From: Mycolicibacterium sp. ND9-15
Lineage (GTDB): Bacteria > Actinomycetota > Actinomycetes > Mycobacteriales > Mycobacteriaceae
Direction: 5' to 3'
Length of the DNA stretch: 64,000 nucleotides
Assembly (NCBI RefSeq): GCF_035918395.1
Contig: NZ_CP142362.1
Coordinates: 2,517,501-2,581,500, forward strand
Positions within the stretch are counted from its first letter, which is position 1. The number at the start of each line of letters is the position of its first letter. The translations under genes were made by a program, and so were the position numbers. This document shows, piece by piece, positions 50,573 to 60,133 of this stretch. The notes beneath the pieces were generated by a model that saw nothing but the letters and a program-made list of their open reading frames with translations, did no database searches and was not told where the DNA came from.

Positions 50573-52038
50573 CCACATTGCTTGTCGTTCCCATTCTTGC
50601 GCCGGTCATCGCGGCGTTGGTGAATCTTGTTGTCGGATGGCGTCGTTGGACTGCCACCGCGACGGTGGTATCGGCCGCCACGGTGTTGGTTTGCGGTGTC
50701 TTGCTCGCCGCGCAGGTCGGGTCCGCGCAGCACGTGACGCTGGGTGGCCTGCTGCGCGCCGACGCTCTCTCGGTGACCATGTTGATCGTCATCGGTGTGG
50801 TGGCCACGCTGACCACAGGGGCGGGCATCGGCTACATCGGCGCCGAACTCGAGCACGGCCACACCGACGCCAGCGGCGCCCGACTCTACGGGGTGCTGAC
50901 TCCGGCGTTCATCGCGGCAATGGTGTTGGCGGTGTGCGCCAACAACATCGGCGTGATCTGGGTCGCGGTCGAGGCGACGACCGTCGTCACCGCGTTCCTG
51001 GTAGGCCACCGCCGAACCCGGGGGTCCCTGGAGGCCACCTGGAAGTACGTGGTGATCTGCTCGGTCGGCATCGCGATGGCCCTGCTGGGCACGGTGCTGA
51101 CGTACTTCGCCGCCCAACACGCGGGCGCACCCGATGCCCACGCGCTGAACCTCGACGTGCTCGCCGTGTACGCGCCAGACCTCGATCCGGGTGTCATGCG
51201 ATTGGCCGGCGGTCTGCTGCTCATCGGCTACGGCGCCAAGGCAGGACTCTTCCCGTTTCACACCTGGCTAGCCGATGCGCACAGCCAAGCCCCGGCGCCG
51301 GTGTCGGCGTTGATGAGCGGGGTGCTGCTGGCGGTCGCGTTCTCGGTCCTGCTGCGCATCAAACCGATCGTCGACGCCGCGACCGGACCGGGCTTCCTGC
51401 GCACCGGGCTGATCGTGGTCGGCCTCGTGACCCTGCTCATCGCGGCGCTGATGCTGACGGTCACCGGCGACGTCAAACGCATGCTGGCGTACTCCTCGAT
51501 GGAGAACATGGGGCTGATTGCGATCGCTGCTGCAGCCGGGACGCCGCTGGCGATCGCGGCACTGCTGCTGCACGTACTCGCGCACGGTGTCGGCAAGACC
51601 GTGCTGTTCCTGGCGGGCGGTCAGTTGCAGGCGGCGCACGACTCCACGGCGATCAGCGACATCAGGGGTGTGGTGCGGCGCTCCCGACTGGTCGGCGGAT
51701 CATTCACGGTCGGGTTGGTGGTGCTGCTCGGACTGCCGCCGTTCGCGATGTTCGCCAGTGAACTGGCGATCGCGCGCGCGCTGGCCGATGCCGGATTGGC
51801 CTGGGCGCTCGCGGCGGCGATGGTGTTGATCGTGATCGCATTCACCGCCCTGGCCCGCAACTCGGGTCAGATGTTGTTGGGTAGCGCACCCGCGGGCGCA
51901 CCCGCGATCGCCGTGCCCGGGTCGGTGGCGGCGGCGCTGCTGCTGGGGGTTGTCGTCTCGATCACACTCGGCGTCACGGCGGGTCCACTGACCGACCTGT
52001 TCGGCACCGCGGCCGGCCATCTCGGAGCCTTGTCATGA
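50569..52038 (+). CDS. hycQ: HycQ (NuoN/HyfF-like) proton-translocating subunit
   Basis: A 489-residue antiporter-like subunit with 13-14 membrane segments. It shares [33 protein letters not shown] and the [16 protein letters not shown] motif with NuoN/HyfF proteins. It is the second proton-pump-type subunit in the operon and corresponds to Rv0086. It is coupled by ATGA at both ends. Confidence 0.88.
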   Translation: MTTLLVVPILAPVIAALVNLVVGWRRWTATATVVSAATVLVCGVLLAAQVGSAQHVTLGGLLRADALSVTMLIVIGVVATLTTGAGIGYIGAELEHGHTDASGARLYGVLTPAFIAAMVLAVCANNIGVIWVAVEATTVVTAFLVGHRRTRGSLEATWKYVVICSVGIAMALLGTVLTYFAAQHAGAPDAHALNLDVLAVYAPDLDPGVMRLAGGLLLIGYGAKAGLFPFHTWLADAHSQAPAPVSALMSGVLLAVAFSVLLRIKPIVDAATGPGFLRTGLIVVGLVTLLIAALMLTVTGDVKRMLAYSSMENMGLIAIAAAAGTPLAIAALLLHVLAHGVGKTVLFLAGGQLQAAHDSTAISDIRGVVRRSRLVGGSFTVGLVVLLGLPPFAMFASELAIARALADAGLAWALAAAMVLIVIAFTALARNSGQMLLGSAPAGAPAIAVPGSVAAALLLGVVVSITLGVTAGPLTDLFGTAAGHLGALS

Positions 52039-53510
52039 GCGACTATGTGCACCAGCGCATATCCCGGGATGCGCTGAGAGACAAGGCGGAAGAGCTTTTC
52101 GGGTCGGGTTTTCGGCTCGCGCTGGTGGCGGCGCACGACGACGGCGGCCAGCTTCGGGTGGTGTACCTCTTCCTGGCCGGCCGGCCTGACCGCCGGTTCG
52201 AGGTTGAGTGTGTGCTCCCTCCGGACGACCCGACGGTGCCGTCGATGGCATATCTGTCGTTCCCGGCGAGCCGGTTCGAACGTGAGATGGCCGATCTGTA
52301 CGGCATCCGGCCGGTGGGACACCCGCGGCCCCGTCGCCTGGTCCGGCACGCGCACTGGCCGCAGGACTGGCATCCCATGCGCCACAATGCCGGTCCTGCA
52401 CCGACATTCGAGCCGACGGGACGCTTTCCGTTCGTCACGGTCGAAGGCACGGGGGTGTACGAGATCCCGGTGGGCCCGGTGCACGCGGGGTTGATCGAGC
52501 CCGGCCACTTCCGGTTCTCCGTGGTCGGCGAGACCGTGTTGCGGCTCAAGGCGCGGCTGTGGTTTGTGCACCGCGGGGTGGAGAAGCTGTTCGAGGGACG
52601 CGCCGCCACGGAGGGGGTGGCGCTGGCCGAACGGGTCAGCGGTGACACGTCGGCGGCACATGCTCTGGCGCATAGCCTCGCGGTCGAGGACGCGGTCGGT
52701 GTCACACTGCCCGAGGAGGTGCACCGCCTGCGGGCCCTCGTCGTCGAACTCGAGCGCCTGTACAACCACGCCACCGACCTCGGCGCGCTCGCCAACGACG
52801 TCGGTTTCGGGTTGGCCAACATCCACGCGCAACGAATCCGCGAGCAACTGCTGCGCCTCAACGCCGTCGTGACCGGCCACCGGTTGCTGCGGGGAGCCAT
52901 CGGGCCCGGTCGGGTCGAGTTGCGGACGTTGCCCGATCCCGCGGTGTTACGAGGCGTCGCCGCCGACCTCGCCGAGGTGGCCGACCTGACGCTGCACAAC
53001 ACGATCGTCTACGAGCGCTTCGCCGGGACCTCCGTGCTGTCGCACGACGATGCGCAGGCACTGGGCTGTCTCGGCTACCCGGCCCGGGCCAGCGGACTTC
53101 GCAGCGACGCACGCCTCGACCATCCGACCGTCGCGTTGCCGGTCACCGAGGTGGGCGCGGCCGCCGGAGACGTGCTGGCGCGCTACTGCGTGCGCCGCGA
53201 CGAGTTTGCCGCGTCCGTCCAACTGGCATGTGCGCTCGTCGAGTCGCACAGCGGGCCGATCGAACACCGGAGTCCCTTGAGCCGTGGCAGTGGTGCGTCG
53301 AGTGGGCTCGGCATCGTGGAAGGCTGGCGCGGGACGATCGTGCACCGCATCGAGGTTGGTCCCGGCGGTCGGATCTCGCGGGCCAAAATCGTCGACCCGT
53401 CCTGGTTCAATTGGCCGGCCCTGCCGGTGGCGATGGCGGACACGATCGTGCCGGACTTCCCGCTGACCAACAAGAGCTTCAACCTGTCCTACGCCGGCAA
53501 CGATCTGTGA
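52035..53510 (+). CDS. hycE: HycE-like large subunit without nickel ligands
   Basis: A 491-residue protein with a NuoC-like N-terminal part (FPASRFEREMADLYGI) and a NuoD/hydrogenase large-subunit domain (VHRGVEKLFEGR). In true [NiFe] enzymes two CxxC pairs bind nickel. Here the first position reads ERVSGDTSAAHALA (residues 199-212) and the C-terminus reads KSFNLSYAGNDL, with no Cys pair in either. It therefore cannot hold a standard [NiFe] site. It corresponds to Rv0087. It closes the operon. Confidence 0.85.
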   Translation: MSDYVHQRISRDALRDKAEELFGSGFRLALVAAHDDGGQLRVVYLFLAGRPDRRFEVECVLPPDDPTVPSMAYLSFPASRFEREMADLYGIRPVGHPRPRRLVRHAHWPQDWHPMRHNAGPAPTFEPTGRFPFVTVEGTGVYEIPVGPVHAGLIEPGHFRFSVVGETVLRLKARLWFVHRGVEKLFEGRAATEGVALAERVSGDTSAAHALAHSLAVEDAVGVTLPEEVHRLRALVVELERLYNHATDLGALANDVGFGLANIHAQRIREQLLRLNAVVTGHRLLRGAIGPGRVELRTLPDPAVLRGVAADLAEVADLTLHNTIVYERFAGTSVLSHDDAQALGCLGYPARASGLRSDARLDHPTVALPVTEVGAAAGDVLARYCVRRDEFAASVQLACALVESHSGPIEHRSPLSRGSGASSGLGIVEGWRGTIVHRIEVGPGGRISRAKIVDPSWFNWPALPVAMADTIVPDFPLTNKSFNLSYAGNDL

Positions 53511-53549
53511 CGTGAATCGACCCGACTGCCCACGGGCACACTGGAGGGT

Positions 53550-54554
53550 ATGGACCCCATCGTCGCCCTGCGGCAGATCGCCTATTACAAGGACCGCGCG
53601 CGCGAAGATCCGCGCCGGGTGATGGCCTACCGCAACGCCGCCGACGTCGTCGAAGCGCTGTCCGAGACCGAACGCGACCGCCACGGCACGGCGAACAGCT
53701 GGCAGACGCTGCCGGGCATCGGGCCCAAGACCGCGAAGGTCATCGCACAGGCGTGGGCGGGACGCGAGCCGGAGGTGTTGACCGAACTCCGTTCGAACGC
53801 CGCGGATCTGGGCGGTGGTGACATCCGCACAGCGCTGCGCGGCGATCTGCACGTGCACTCGAACTGGTCCGACGGATCGGCCCCGATCGAGGAAATGATG
53901 TTCGCGGCAAGGGATCTGGGACACGAGTACTGTGCGCTGACCGATCATTCGCCGCGCCTGCGGATCGCCAACGGTCTGTCAGCCGAGCGGCTGCGCCACC
54001 AACTCGACGTCATCGACGAGTTACGCGAGCGGGTCGCGCCGTTTCGGATTCTCACCGGCATCGAGGTCGACATCCTCGAGGACGGCTCGCTCGATCAAGA
54101 GGACGAACTGCTCGAACGCCTCGACGTGGTGGTGGCCAGCGTGCACTCGAAGCTCTCGATGGACGCCCCGTCGATGACGCGGCGCATGCTCAGGGCGGTC
54201 GCCAACCCGCACACGGATGTGCTGGGTCACTGCACCGGCCGACTGGTCACCGGTGGGCGGGGCGTCCGTCCCGAATCGAAGTTCGACGCAGAACAGGTGT
54301 TCACCGCCTGCCGGGACAACGGCACCGCCATCGAGATCAACTCGCGGCCCGAACGTCGCGACCCGCCGACGCGGTTGCTCAAGCTCGGCTTGGAGATCGG
54401 TTGCCTGTTCTCGATCGACACCGATTCACATGCTCCGGGGCAGTTGGAGTTCCTCGGTTACGGGGCGCAGCGTGCGCTCGATGCGGACGTTCCGGCCGAG
54501 CGCATCGTCAATACCTGGCCCGCCGACGACCTGCTGGCGTGGGCCGCGTCATGA
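53550..54554 (+). CDS. PHP domain protein with helix-hairpin-helix (Rv3856c-type)
   Basis: A 334-residue protein. The N-terminal ~90 residues are helical with a HhH motif TLPGIGPKTAKVIAQAW, as in the polymerase-X C-terminal module. The PHP phosphoesterase domain begins GDLHVHSNWSDGSAPIEEM and has ALTDHSPRL and a late DTDSHAPGQLEFL. It probably acts on DNA ends or nucleotides. It starts 39 bases after hycE with its own ATG; the preceding bases may hold a promoter. Confidence 0.82.
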   Translation: MDPIVALRQIAYYKDRAREDPRRVMAYRNAADVVEALSETERDRHGTANSWQTLPGIGPKTAKVIAQAWAGREPEVLTELRSNAADLGGGDIRTALRGDLHVHSNWSDGSAPIEEMMFAARDLGHEYCALTDHSPRLRIANGLSAERLRHQLDVIDELRERVAPFRILTGIEVDILEDGSLDQEDELLERLDVVVASVHSKLSMDAPSMTRRMLRAVANPHTDVLGHCTGRLVTGGRGVRPESKFDAEQVFTACRDNGTAIEINSRPERRDPPTRLLKLGLEIGCLFSIDTDSHAPGQLEFLGYGAQRALDADVPAERIVNTWPADDLLAWAAS

Positions 54555-54590
54555 ACCGCCCGCGATTAACGACGCCGAACCGGGTACTGG

Positions 54591-55112
54591 GTGACAGTGA
54601 GACGAAAAATCGGTGACACGGCCGCGGCGCTCGGCGCACGTGCGGCAGAACTAGCGACCGCTGCTGGTGAAACGGCAGGTCGCCTCGTGCGACGCGTCAG
54701 CGGGGCGTCCGGGGACGAGGCTGAGCAGGTCAGCCCGTCGTCGCGCCGGCCGGCGAAGAAGATGGCGGCGAAGAAGGCGGCGGCGAAGAAAGTGCCCGCG
54801 AGGAAGGTGCCGGCCAAGGGCGTCGTCGCGAAGAAGACGCCCGCGAAGAAGGCGGCGGTGACGAAAATGCCGGCGGCGAAGAAGGCGGCGGCGAAGAAAG
54901 TGCCCGCGAGGAAGGTGCCGGCCAAGGGCGTCGTCGCAAAGAAGACGCCCGCGAAGAAGGCTCCCGCCAAGAAGACTGTTCCGCCGATGAAGTCGGCGAA
55001 GACGGGAGCCGGCAATCCGCCTCCGGAACCGGGCCGGGCAGCCAAGAAGGCAGCGCCCGCCAAGCGGACGAAGGCCCAGCCACGCAAGGGCAAGCCCGGT
55101 TCAGTCGGGTAG
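54591..55112 (+). CDS. Lys/Ala/Pro-rich basic nucleoid-type protein
   Basis: A 173-residue protein. The first ~45 residues are helical, then come about 120 residues of KKxPAKK/AAKK repeats like those in mycobacterial histone-like proteins (the tail of HupB, and Rv3852/H-NS). No HU domain is present. An 89-base stretch is duplicated 108 bases apart, giving a repeated 36-residue unit. GTG at 54591 or 54597 are possible starts. The end overlaps the end of the convergent dinB gene by 12 bases. A nucleoid role is inferred from composition only. Confidence 0.65.
   Translation: MTVRRKIGDTAAALGARAAELATAAGETAGRLVRRVSGASGDEAEQVSPSSRRPAKKMAAKKAAAKKVPARKVPAKGVVAKKTPAKKAAVTKMPAAKKAAAKKVPARKVPAKGVVAKKTPAKKAPAKKTVPPMKSAKTGAGNPPPEPGRAAKKAAPAKRTKAQPRKGKPGSVG
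54764..54960. repeat. Direct duplication within the Lys-rich gene
   Basis: Bases 54764-54852 recur at 54872-54960, 108 bases apart, with one mismatch (GTCGCG versus GTCGCA). It is a whole number of codons, so the 36-residue unit is in frame. Confidence 0.9.
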
Positions 55113-56306
55113 CGCAGGCATCTCGAGGCCCGGATCGCGGCCGAGCAGCACGCCGCGGGTGACGGCCGCGTTGCCGTACCGCCGGCGCACCCGGTCGACC
55201 GCTTCGTCGACCGCGGACATGTCGCGGCTCTCCTCGAACGGCAGCTCGAGTTGCTGCGTGCCTTCACGGTCGATGTTGGATACCGCGAACCCGAGGAGGG
55301 TCAGGCCACGGTCGGCGATCAATGGTGCGGACCCTGAGACGAGTGCCCGGGCGGCGTGCAGGATGACCTCGGTCGACGCGGTCGCACGCGGCATCGTCTG
55401 TGACCGGGTGGCGCGGTCGAAGTCGTCGAACCGCAGCCGCAGCACCACCGTGCGTCCGGTCCGGCCGGCCCTGCGCATCCTCCGGGTGATTCGATCGATC
55501 AGGTTGACGACGACGACGTCGATCTCCTCCGCCGACATCGTGTTCCCGCGCCGGCCCAGCGCGCGCTGCGCACCGACCGAGCGTCGGCGCACCCCGGTGA
55601 CCACCCGGCGCCGATCGACGTTGCGCGACAGTGCGAACAGCCGGCCGCCCATCGCGCCACCGACCAGCGAAGCGAGCGTGGACTCACTCAGTTCGGCCAC
55701 GTCGGCAACCGTCTCGATGCCGTAGGAATGCAGCTTCTGGGCCGTCTTGGCGCCGACGCCCCACAGCCGCCGTACGGGCAGCGGGTGTAGGAACGCCAGC
55801 TCGCGGTCGGGTGGGACAAGCAGCAGTCCATCGGGCTTGGCTTCCTGGCTGGCGACCTTGGCCAGGAACTTGGTGCGCGCGATCCCGACGGTGATGGGCA
55901 ACCCCACCTCTTCACGAACCCGCGCGCGCAACCGGGCGGCGATCTCGACCGGCGTGCCCGCAACCCGCAGCAGTCCCGAGACGTCGAGAAACGCCTCGTC
56001 GACCGACAGCGGTTCGACCACCGGCGTGGTGTCGTGGAAGACCTCGAATACCGCGCCACTGGCCCGCGAGTAGGCCGACATGCGCGGGGGCACGACGACC
56101 GCTTGCGGGCAGAGGCGACGTGCCTCCCGTCCGCCCATCGCGGCACGCACACCGTATGCCTTGGCCTCGTAGCTGGCCGCGAGCACGACGCCGCCGCCGA
56201 CGATCACCGGCCGCCCGCGCAGCGACGGTTCGTCACGCTGCTCGACCGATGCGTAGAACGAGTCGAGGTCGGCGTGGAGGATGCTCGCGCACTGCGACAC
56301 GAACAT
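55101..56306 (-). CDS. dinB: DNA polymerase IV
   Basis: A 401-residue Y-family polymerase. The metal-binding sites are [15 protein letters not shown] near the start and [11 protein letters not shown] in the palm. The fingers and thumb contain [25 protein letters not shown], and the C-terminal part has a QLELPF clamp-binding motif. It should carry out translesion synthesis. The frame starts ATG 56306. A long intact domain argues for a working enzyme. Confidence 0.9.
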   Translation of the reverse strand: MFVSQCASILHADLDSFYASVEQRDEPSLRGRPVIVGGGVVLAASYEAKAYGVRAAMGGREARRLCPQAVVVPPRMSAYSRASGAVFEVFHDTTPVVEPLSVDEAFLDVSGLLRVAGTPVEIAARLRARVREEVGLPITVGIARTKFLAKVASQEAKPDGLLLVPPDRELAFLHPLPVRRLWGVGAKTAQKLHSYGIETVADVAELSESTLASLVGGAMGGRLFALSRNVDRRRVVTGVRRRSVGAQRALGRRGNTMSAEEIDVVVVNLIDRITRRMRRAGRTGRTVVLRLRFDDFDRATRSQTMPRATASTEVILHAARALVSGSAPLIADRGLTLLGFAVSNIDREGTQQLELPFEESRDMSAVDEAVDRVRRRYGNAAVTRGVLLGRDPGLEMPALPD

Positions 56307-56329
56307 ATGTTCGCATCAAGGACTGACAG

Positions 56330-56971
56330 CTATCCCGCGGTGCCGTAGATCGTGGTGACCCAGATGTGCACGAGCGTGTCGAGCACCTGTTCCTCCGGTA
56401 CGGCGGGCCGCTCGTCGGCGAACGCCGCCATCAGCACCCGCTCGTTCATCAGGTTCAACGCGGTTGCCAGGTTCAGGGCGGGGAGGGTCGCCGGCGCTTG
56501 GCCCCTGGCCCGCTCGACTTCGATGATGCGAGCGGTGTTGTCGATCCACTTCTGCATGAAGCGCGACCACAGTTCCGCGGCCGCGGGGATCGTCGCCCGT
56601 GCTTCGTATCCCGCGCGGGAAACCCCCTTGTGCGCGCCGAATCCTGCGAAGAAGAAATTGATGCCCGTCCGCCAGAACGCGTAGCGATCCGTCGGGATCT
56701 GGTCGGACACCGACTCCAGCGCGGAATCGGCCTCCATGATGACGCGTTCGATGAGCGTCATCAGCACTGCATCTTTCGACGCGAAGTAGAAGTAGAAGGT
56801 CGGACGGGAGATCCCGGCGCCTCTGGCCAGGTCGTCGACCGAGATCTCGTGTAGTGGCCGCTCGTCGAGGAGTCGAGTCGCGGTCTCAAGAATGGCCAGT
56901 TCGCGGGTGTCGCCGGACGGCCGTGCGGAGCGGCGACCCCTCGACCCGCGGGGCTGGCTAACGGTGGTCAC
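56330..56971 (-). CDS. ethR: TetR-family repressor EthR
   Basis: A 213-residue TetR protein close to M. tuberculosis EthR along its length: RGRRSARPSGDTRELAILETAT, SVDDLARGAGISRPTFYFYFASK and the end LDTLVHIWVTTIYG. It represses the divergent ethA. Its ligand pocket in M. tuberculosis is long and lipophilic. The GTG at 56971 fits the EthR N-terminus. The longer frame crosses the operator and was rejected. Confidence 0.92.
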   Translation of the reverse strand: MTTVSQPRGSRGRRSARPSGDTRELAILETATRLLDERPLHEISVDDLARGAGISRPTFYFYFASKDAVLMTLIERVIMEADSALESVSDQIPTDRYAFWRTGINFFFAGFGAHKGVSRAGYEARATIPAAAELWSRFMQKWIDNTARIIEVERARGQAPATLPALNLATALNLMNERVLMAAFADERPAVPEEQVLDTLVHIWVTTIYGTAG

Positions 56972-56990
56972 ATCCGCTGACTTTACACGC

Positions 56991-57036
56991 TGTCGACTTT
57001 CTCGACACACCGTTGACGCACTCGACACACCGTTGA
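56991..57036. promoter_or_regulatory. EthR operator between ethR and ethA
   Basis: The 79-base gap contains CTCGACACACCGTTGA twice in tandem (57001-57016 and 57021-57036, period 20), preceded by TGTCGACTTT. The pattern TGTCGA...CTCG..CGTTGA.....CTCGACA..CGTTGATA resembles the known ethA-ethR operator of M. tuberculosis, which binds several EthR dimers. Confidence 0.75.
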
Positions 57037-57050
57037 TACGCTCCGGTACC

Positions 57051-58526
57051 ATGACTGAACACCTAGACGTCGTCATCGTGGGAGCCGGCATCTCCGGCAT
57101 CAGCGCCGCCTGGCATCTGCAGGACCGCTGCCCCGGCAAGACCTACGCGATCCTGGAGCGGCGGGAGAACCTCGGCGGCACCTGGGACCTGTTCAAGTAT
57201 CCGGGCATCCGCTCCGACTCGGACATGTTCACACTGGGCTTCCGGTTCAAGCCGTGGACGTCGGAGAAGGCGATCGCCGACGGGCCGTCGATCATGGCGT
57301 ACCTCGAGGAGACGGTGGCCGAGTACGGCATCGACAAGCACATCCGCTTCCGCAGCCACGTGGTGTCGGCGGACTGGTCGGACGACGACAACCGCTGGAC
57401 CGTGCGCATCGACCGCGACGGCGAGGAATCCGAGATCACCGCGCAGTTCCTGTTCGCCGCGAGCGGCTACTACAACTACGACGAGGGCTATACCCCGGAC
57501 TTCGTCGGTCGCGACGACTTCGAGGGCACCCTCATCCATCCGCAGCACTGGCCCGAGGACCTCGACTACCAGGGCAAGAAGATCGTCGTGATCGGCAGCG
57601 GCGCCACCGCCGTCACGCTGATCCCCGCGCTCGCCGACACAGGCGCCGGCCACGTCACGATGCTGCAGCGCTCGCCGACCTACATCGGCTCGCTGCCCGA
57701 CGTGGATCCGTTCACCGTCCAGACGAACAAGACGCTGCCCGAGAAACCGGCGTACGTGCTGAATCGCTGGAAGAGCATCCTGTTCCAGTTCGCGCAGTAC
57801 ACGATCAGCAGGCGCTTCCCGAATTTCATGCGCAAGCAACTGATGACCATGGCGCAGCGCCGTTTACCCGAGGGCTACGACGTGCAGAAGCACTTCGGGC
57901 CCCGGTACAACCCGTGGGACGAGCGGCTCTGCCTGGCGCCCAACGGTGATTTCTTCAAGACGATTAGGCGTGGCAAGGCCGACGTCGTCACCGACACCAT
58001 CGAGCGGTTCACCAAGACCGGCATCAAGCTTGCCTGCGGTGAGGAGTTGACCGCCGACATCATCGTCACCGCAACGGGTTTGAACCTGCAGCTGTTCGGT
58101 GGCGCATCGATCATGCGCAACGGCGAGCCGATCAACCTGCACGACACGATGGCCTACAAGGGCATGATGCTGACCCACATGCCGAACATGGCGTTCACGA
58201 TCGGCTACACCAACGCGTCGTGGACGCTGAAGGCCGATCTGGTGTCCGAGTTCTTCTGCCGAGTGCTGAACTACATGGACGCCAAGGGATTCGACACTGT
58301 CGAGCCGCAGCATCCCGGCAACAGCGTTGACGAGCGCCCGCTGATGGACTTCACCCCCGGCTATGTCCTGCGGGCGCTGGACTACCTGCCCAAGGCCGGA
58401 CATGTCGCACCGTGGCGGCTAAAGCAGAACTATCTGCTCGACTTACGGTTGATCCGGCGCGGCAAGGTCGACGACGAGGCACTGAAGTTCACCAAACACC
58501 ATGCGCTGGTGACGGCTTCGGCCTAG
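57051..58526 (+). CDS. ethA: Flavin-containing Baeyer-Villiger monooxygenase EthA
   Basis: A 491-residue monooxygenase (489 in M. tuberculosis). The FAD site is VIVGAGISGIS, the NADPH site GSGATAVTLIP, and the Baeyer-Villiger fingerprint FxGxxxHxxxW reads FEGTLIHPQHW. It oxygenates ketones and thioamides; in M. tuberculosis it activates ethionamide. The ATG at 57051 is immediately downstream of the operator. It is convergent with the DUF222 gene. Confidence 0.92.
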   Translation: MTEHLDVVIVGAGISGISAAWHLQDRCPGKTYAILERRENLGGTWDLFKYPGIRSDSDMFTLGFRFKPWTSEKAIADGPSIMAYLEETVAEYGIDKHIRFRSHVVSADWSDDDNRWTVRIDRDGEESEITAQFLFAASGYYNYDEGYTPDFVGRDDFEGTLIHPQHWPEDLDYQGKKIVVIGSGATAVTLIPALADTGAGHVTMLQRSPTYIGSLPDVDPFTVQTNKTLPEKPAYVLNRWKSILFQFAQYTISRRFPNFMRKQLMTMAQRRLPEGYDVQKHFGPRYNPWDERLCLAPNGDFFKTIRRGKADVVTDTIERFTKTGIKLACGEELTADIIVTATGLNLQLFGGASIMRNGEPINLHDTMAYKGMMLTHMPNMAFTIGYTNASWTLKADLVSEFFCRVLNYMDAKGFDTVEPQHPGNSVDERPLMDFTPGYVLRALDYLPKAGHVAPWRLKQNYLLDLRLIRRGKVDDEALKFTKHHALVTASA

Positions 58527-58553
58527 GACGGCCTAGGACTGGCCTAGCACCCG

Positions 58554-59933
58554 CTACTCGGAGTTCGGCGGGTCCGAGTCGCTGCGGAGAAGTTCCTCCG
58601 GATGATGGATGCGGTTGACCTGCGGCGGTGAAGTGCCGTTAGTCCACGCCAGCCGTCCGGACTCGGTGATCGTCGTCGTGTAGTGGCCTTCGGTTGCCAG
58701 TTTGTGGTCTGGCCCGCAGGCGAAGAACAGATGATCGGCATCGGTGGGCCCGTCCATTCCCCAGTCGGGGCTATGGTGCGCCTCGCAGTGATAGCCGGGA
58801 GCGGTGCAGTTGGGCCGGGTGCAGCCGCCATCGCGGGCGTAGCAGATGATGCGCTGATCAGCAGTGGCCGCCCGCTTCTGGCGCCCGAGGTAGAGCGGAC
58901 GGTCGCTGTGATCGTCGAACACCGCCAGATAGTGGATGGCATCGGTGGCCATCCGGATCAGGTCACGCATCGGCAAGGCGGTGTTACCGCCCGTTTGCGC
59001 CGGCGCGGGCATCGGGACGGCGGGGTCGCGCACCGCGTGAGCGGCCTGGTTGAGTTCGGAAAGGGTGGTGCGCACGATCACCGTCACCGCGTGTCCGCGA
59101 TGCCGACCCAACTCACCCGAGGCGATTCCGGCCTTGAGGCCCAGTTTGATGCCGTCGTGGCAGCGCTGGGCCATGCTGCGCTCGTCCTTGACCTCAGCGG
59201 TCGTGCCGTCGGGCAGGTGGCGACCCGGCCGCACCGCGGCGGTGGCGGCCTCCACATAGCTGCGGGTTTCCGGGTCGATCCAACCGTGAAGTCGCGACAT
59301 GCCGTCGCGCCTTTGAGGACCCAACGTGACGCCGCGGCGGCGTTCACGATCCTTCTCGTCGTAGTCGCCATCGGGGTTGAAGATCGCATCGATCATCTTG
59401 GCCGCCGCTGTGACGATTTCGGTATCACTCTTGATCGCCTCGCGCACCAGGCTGGCTTCGACCTCATCGCGTTCCGTGGCCGACACACATGAGGGCAGCC
59501 GGTCCATCGCTTTGGCGATCGCCTTGAGATGGTCTTCGCCGATCGTCCCGTCCGACACGGCCGTGGCCACCTGGGCCAGTTCGGCCGGCAACGGTGGGCC
59601 AGAGATCTGGCGGCGCGGGCGTAATCGCGCAGCCAGCTTCATGCGGCGCTTGATCTCGTTGGGCGGAACCCGCAGCCGCGCCCACAGCCGGTCCACCACC
59701 GTGGGTGCCATCGCGGGCTCGTCCGGGGGGTCGCCGATCTCACCGAACACCCGATACATCAACCCCCGGTTACCGCGCTCCTGCGATTCGAGGCGTTCGG
59801 CCATCTCGACCCGAAACTCGGTACCGACCTCGTCAGAAGACAGCCCACACATCTGGGCATGTGCGGCATCGACCTGATCCAGCAGCGCGGAAAACCGCTC
59901 CCGCGCCGCTGCTCCGGTGATGAATTCGCCCAT
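58554..59933 (-). CDS. DUF222/HNH endonuclease domain protein (13E12 family)
   Basis: A 459-residue intact member of the mycobacterial 13E12 family. The N-terminal ~300 residues are DUF222. The HNH module at the end shows CYARDGGCTRPNCTAPGYHCEAHH and a late LFFACGPDHKLA. The function is unproven; members behave like dispersed repeat proteins. ATG 59933 is used. ATG 59957 is possible. An inverted repeat overlaps the start. Confidence 0.85.
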   Translation of the reverse strand: MGEFITGAAARERFSALLDQVDAAHAQMCGLSSDEVGTEFRVEMAERLESQERGNRGLMYRVFGEIGDPPDEPAMAPTVVDRLWARLRVPPNEIKRRMKLAARLRPRRQISGPPLPAELAQVATAVSDGTIGEDHLKAIAKAMDRLPSCVSATERDEVEASLVREAIKSDTEIVTAAAKMIDAIFNPDGDYDEKDRERRRGVTLGPQRRDGMSRLHGWIDPETRSYVEAATAAVRPGRHLPDGTTAEVKDERSMAQRCHDGIKLGLKAGIASGELGRHRGHAVTVIVRTTLSELNQAAHAVRDPAVPMPAPAQTGGNTALPMRDLIRMATDAIHYLAVFDDHSDRPLYLGRQKRAATADQRIICYARDGGCTRPNCTAPGYHCEAHHSPDWGMDGPTDADHLFFACGPDHKLATEGHYTTTITESGRLAWTNGTSPPQVNRIHHPEELLRSDSDPPNSE

Positions 59934-59946
59934 ACCGCAACGGTAT
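59932..59946. promoter_or_regulatory. Inverted repeat at DUF222 gene start
   Basis: ATACCGCAACGGTAT has perfect 6-base arms around CAA and overlaps the ATG at 59931-59933. It could be an operator or an RNA hairpin that hides the start. The evidence is the repeat alone. Confidence 0.35.
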
Positions 59947-60133
59947 CGAACACACATGCCAAACCAGGCGTCTCAAGACCCATCCACGAGCGATCTGTGG
60001 ATCGATCCCGACTTGGGGATAACCTAGGGCGTCGGCGGCATACCGGGGCGAAGATGTCGGACCCATGTGATAGACGCGCTGATCTGCGAGCACGACTGCG
60101 TTACCGTCGCATCCGTCGGTTTCCTCTGAGGAA

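Noticed and set aside
48926..50578. A 550-residue antisense frame over hycD and hycP
   Set aside because: The Ser/Thr/Ala-rich translation without motifs is typical of the reverse of membrane-protein genes.
54764..54960. Lys-codon repeats considered as a CRISPR or VNTR array
   Set aside because: They are coding repeats in frame with only two copies.
58554..59933. HNH gene considered as a homing endonuclease in an intron or intein
   Set aside because: It is a free-standing DUF222 protein of a known mycobacterial repeat family with no intron or intein borders.
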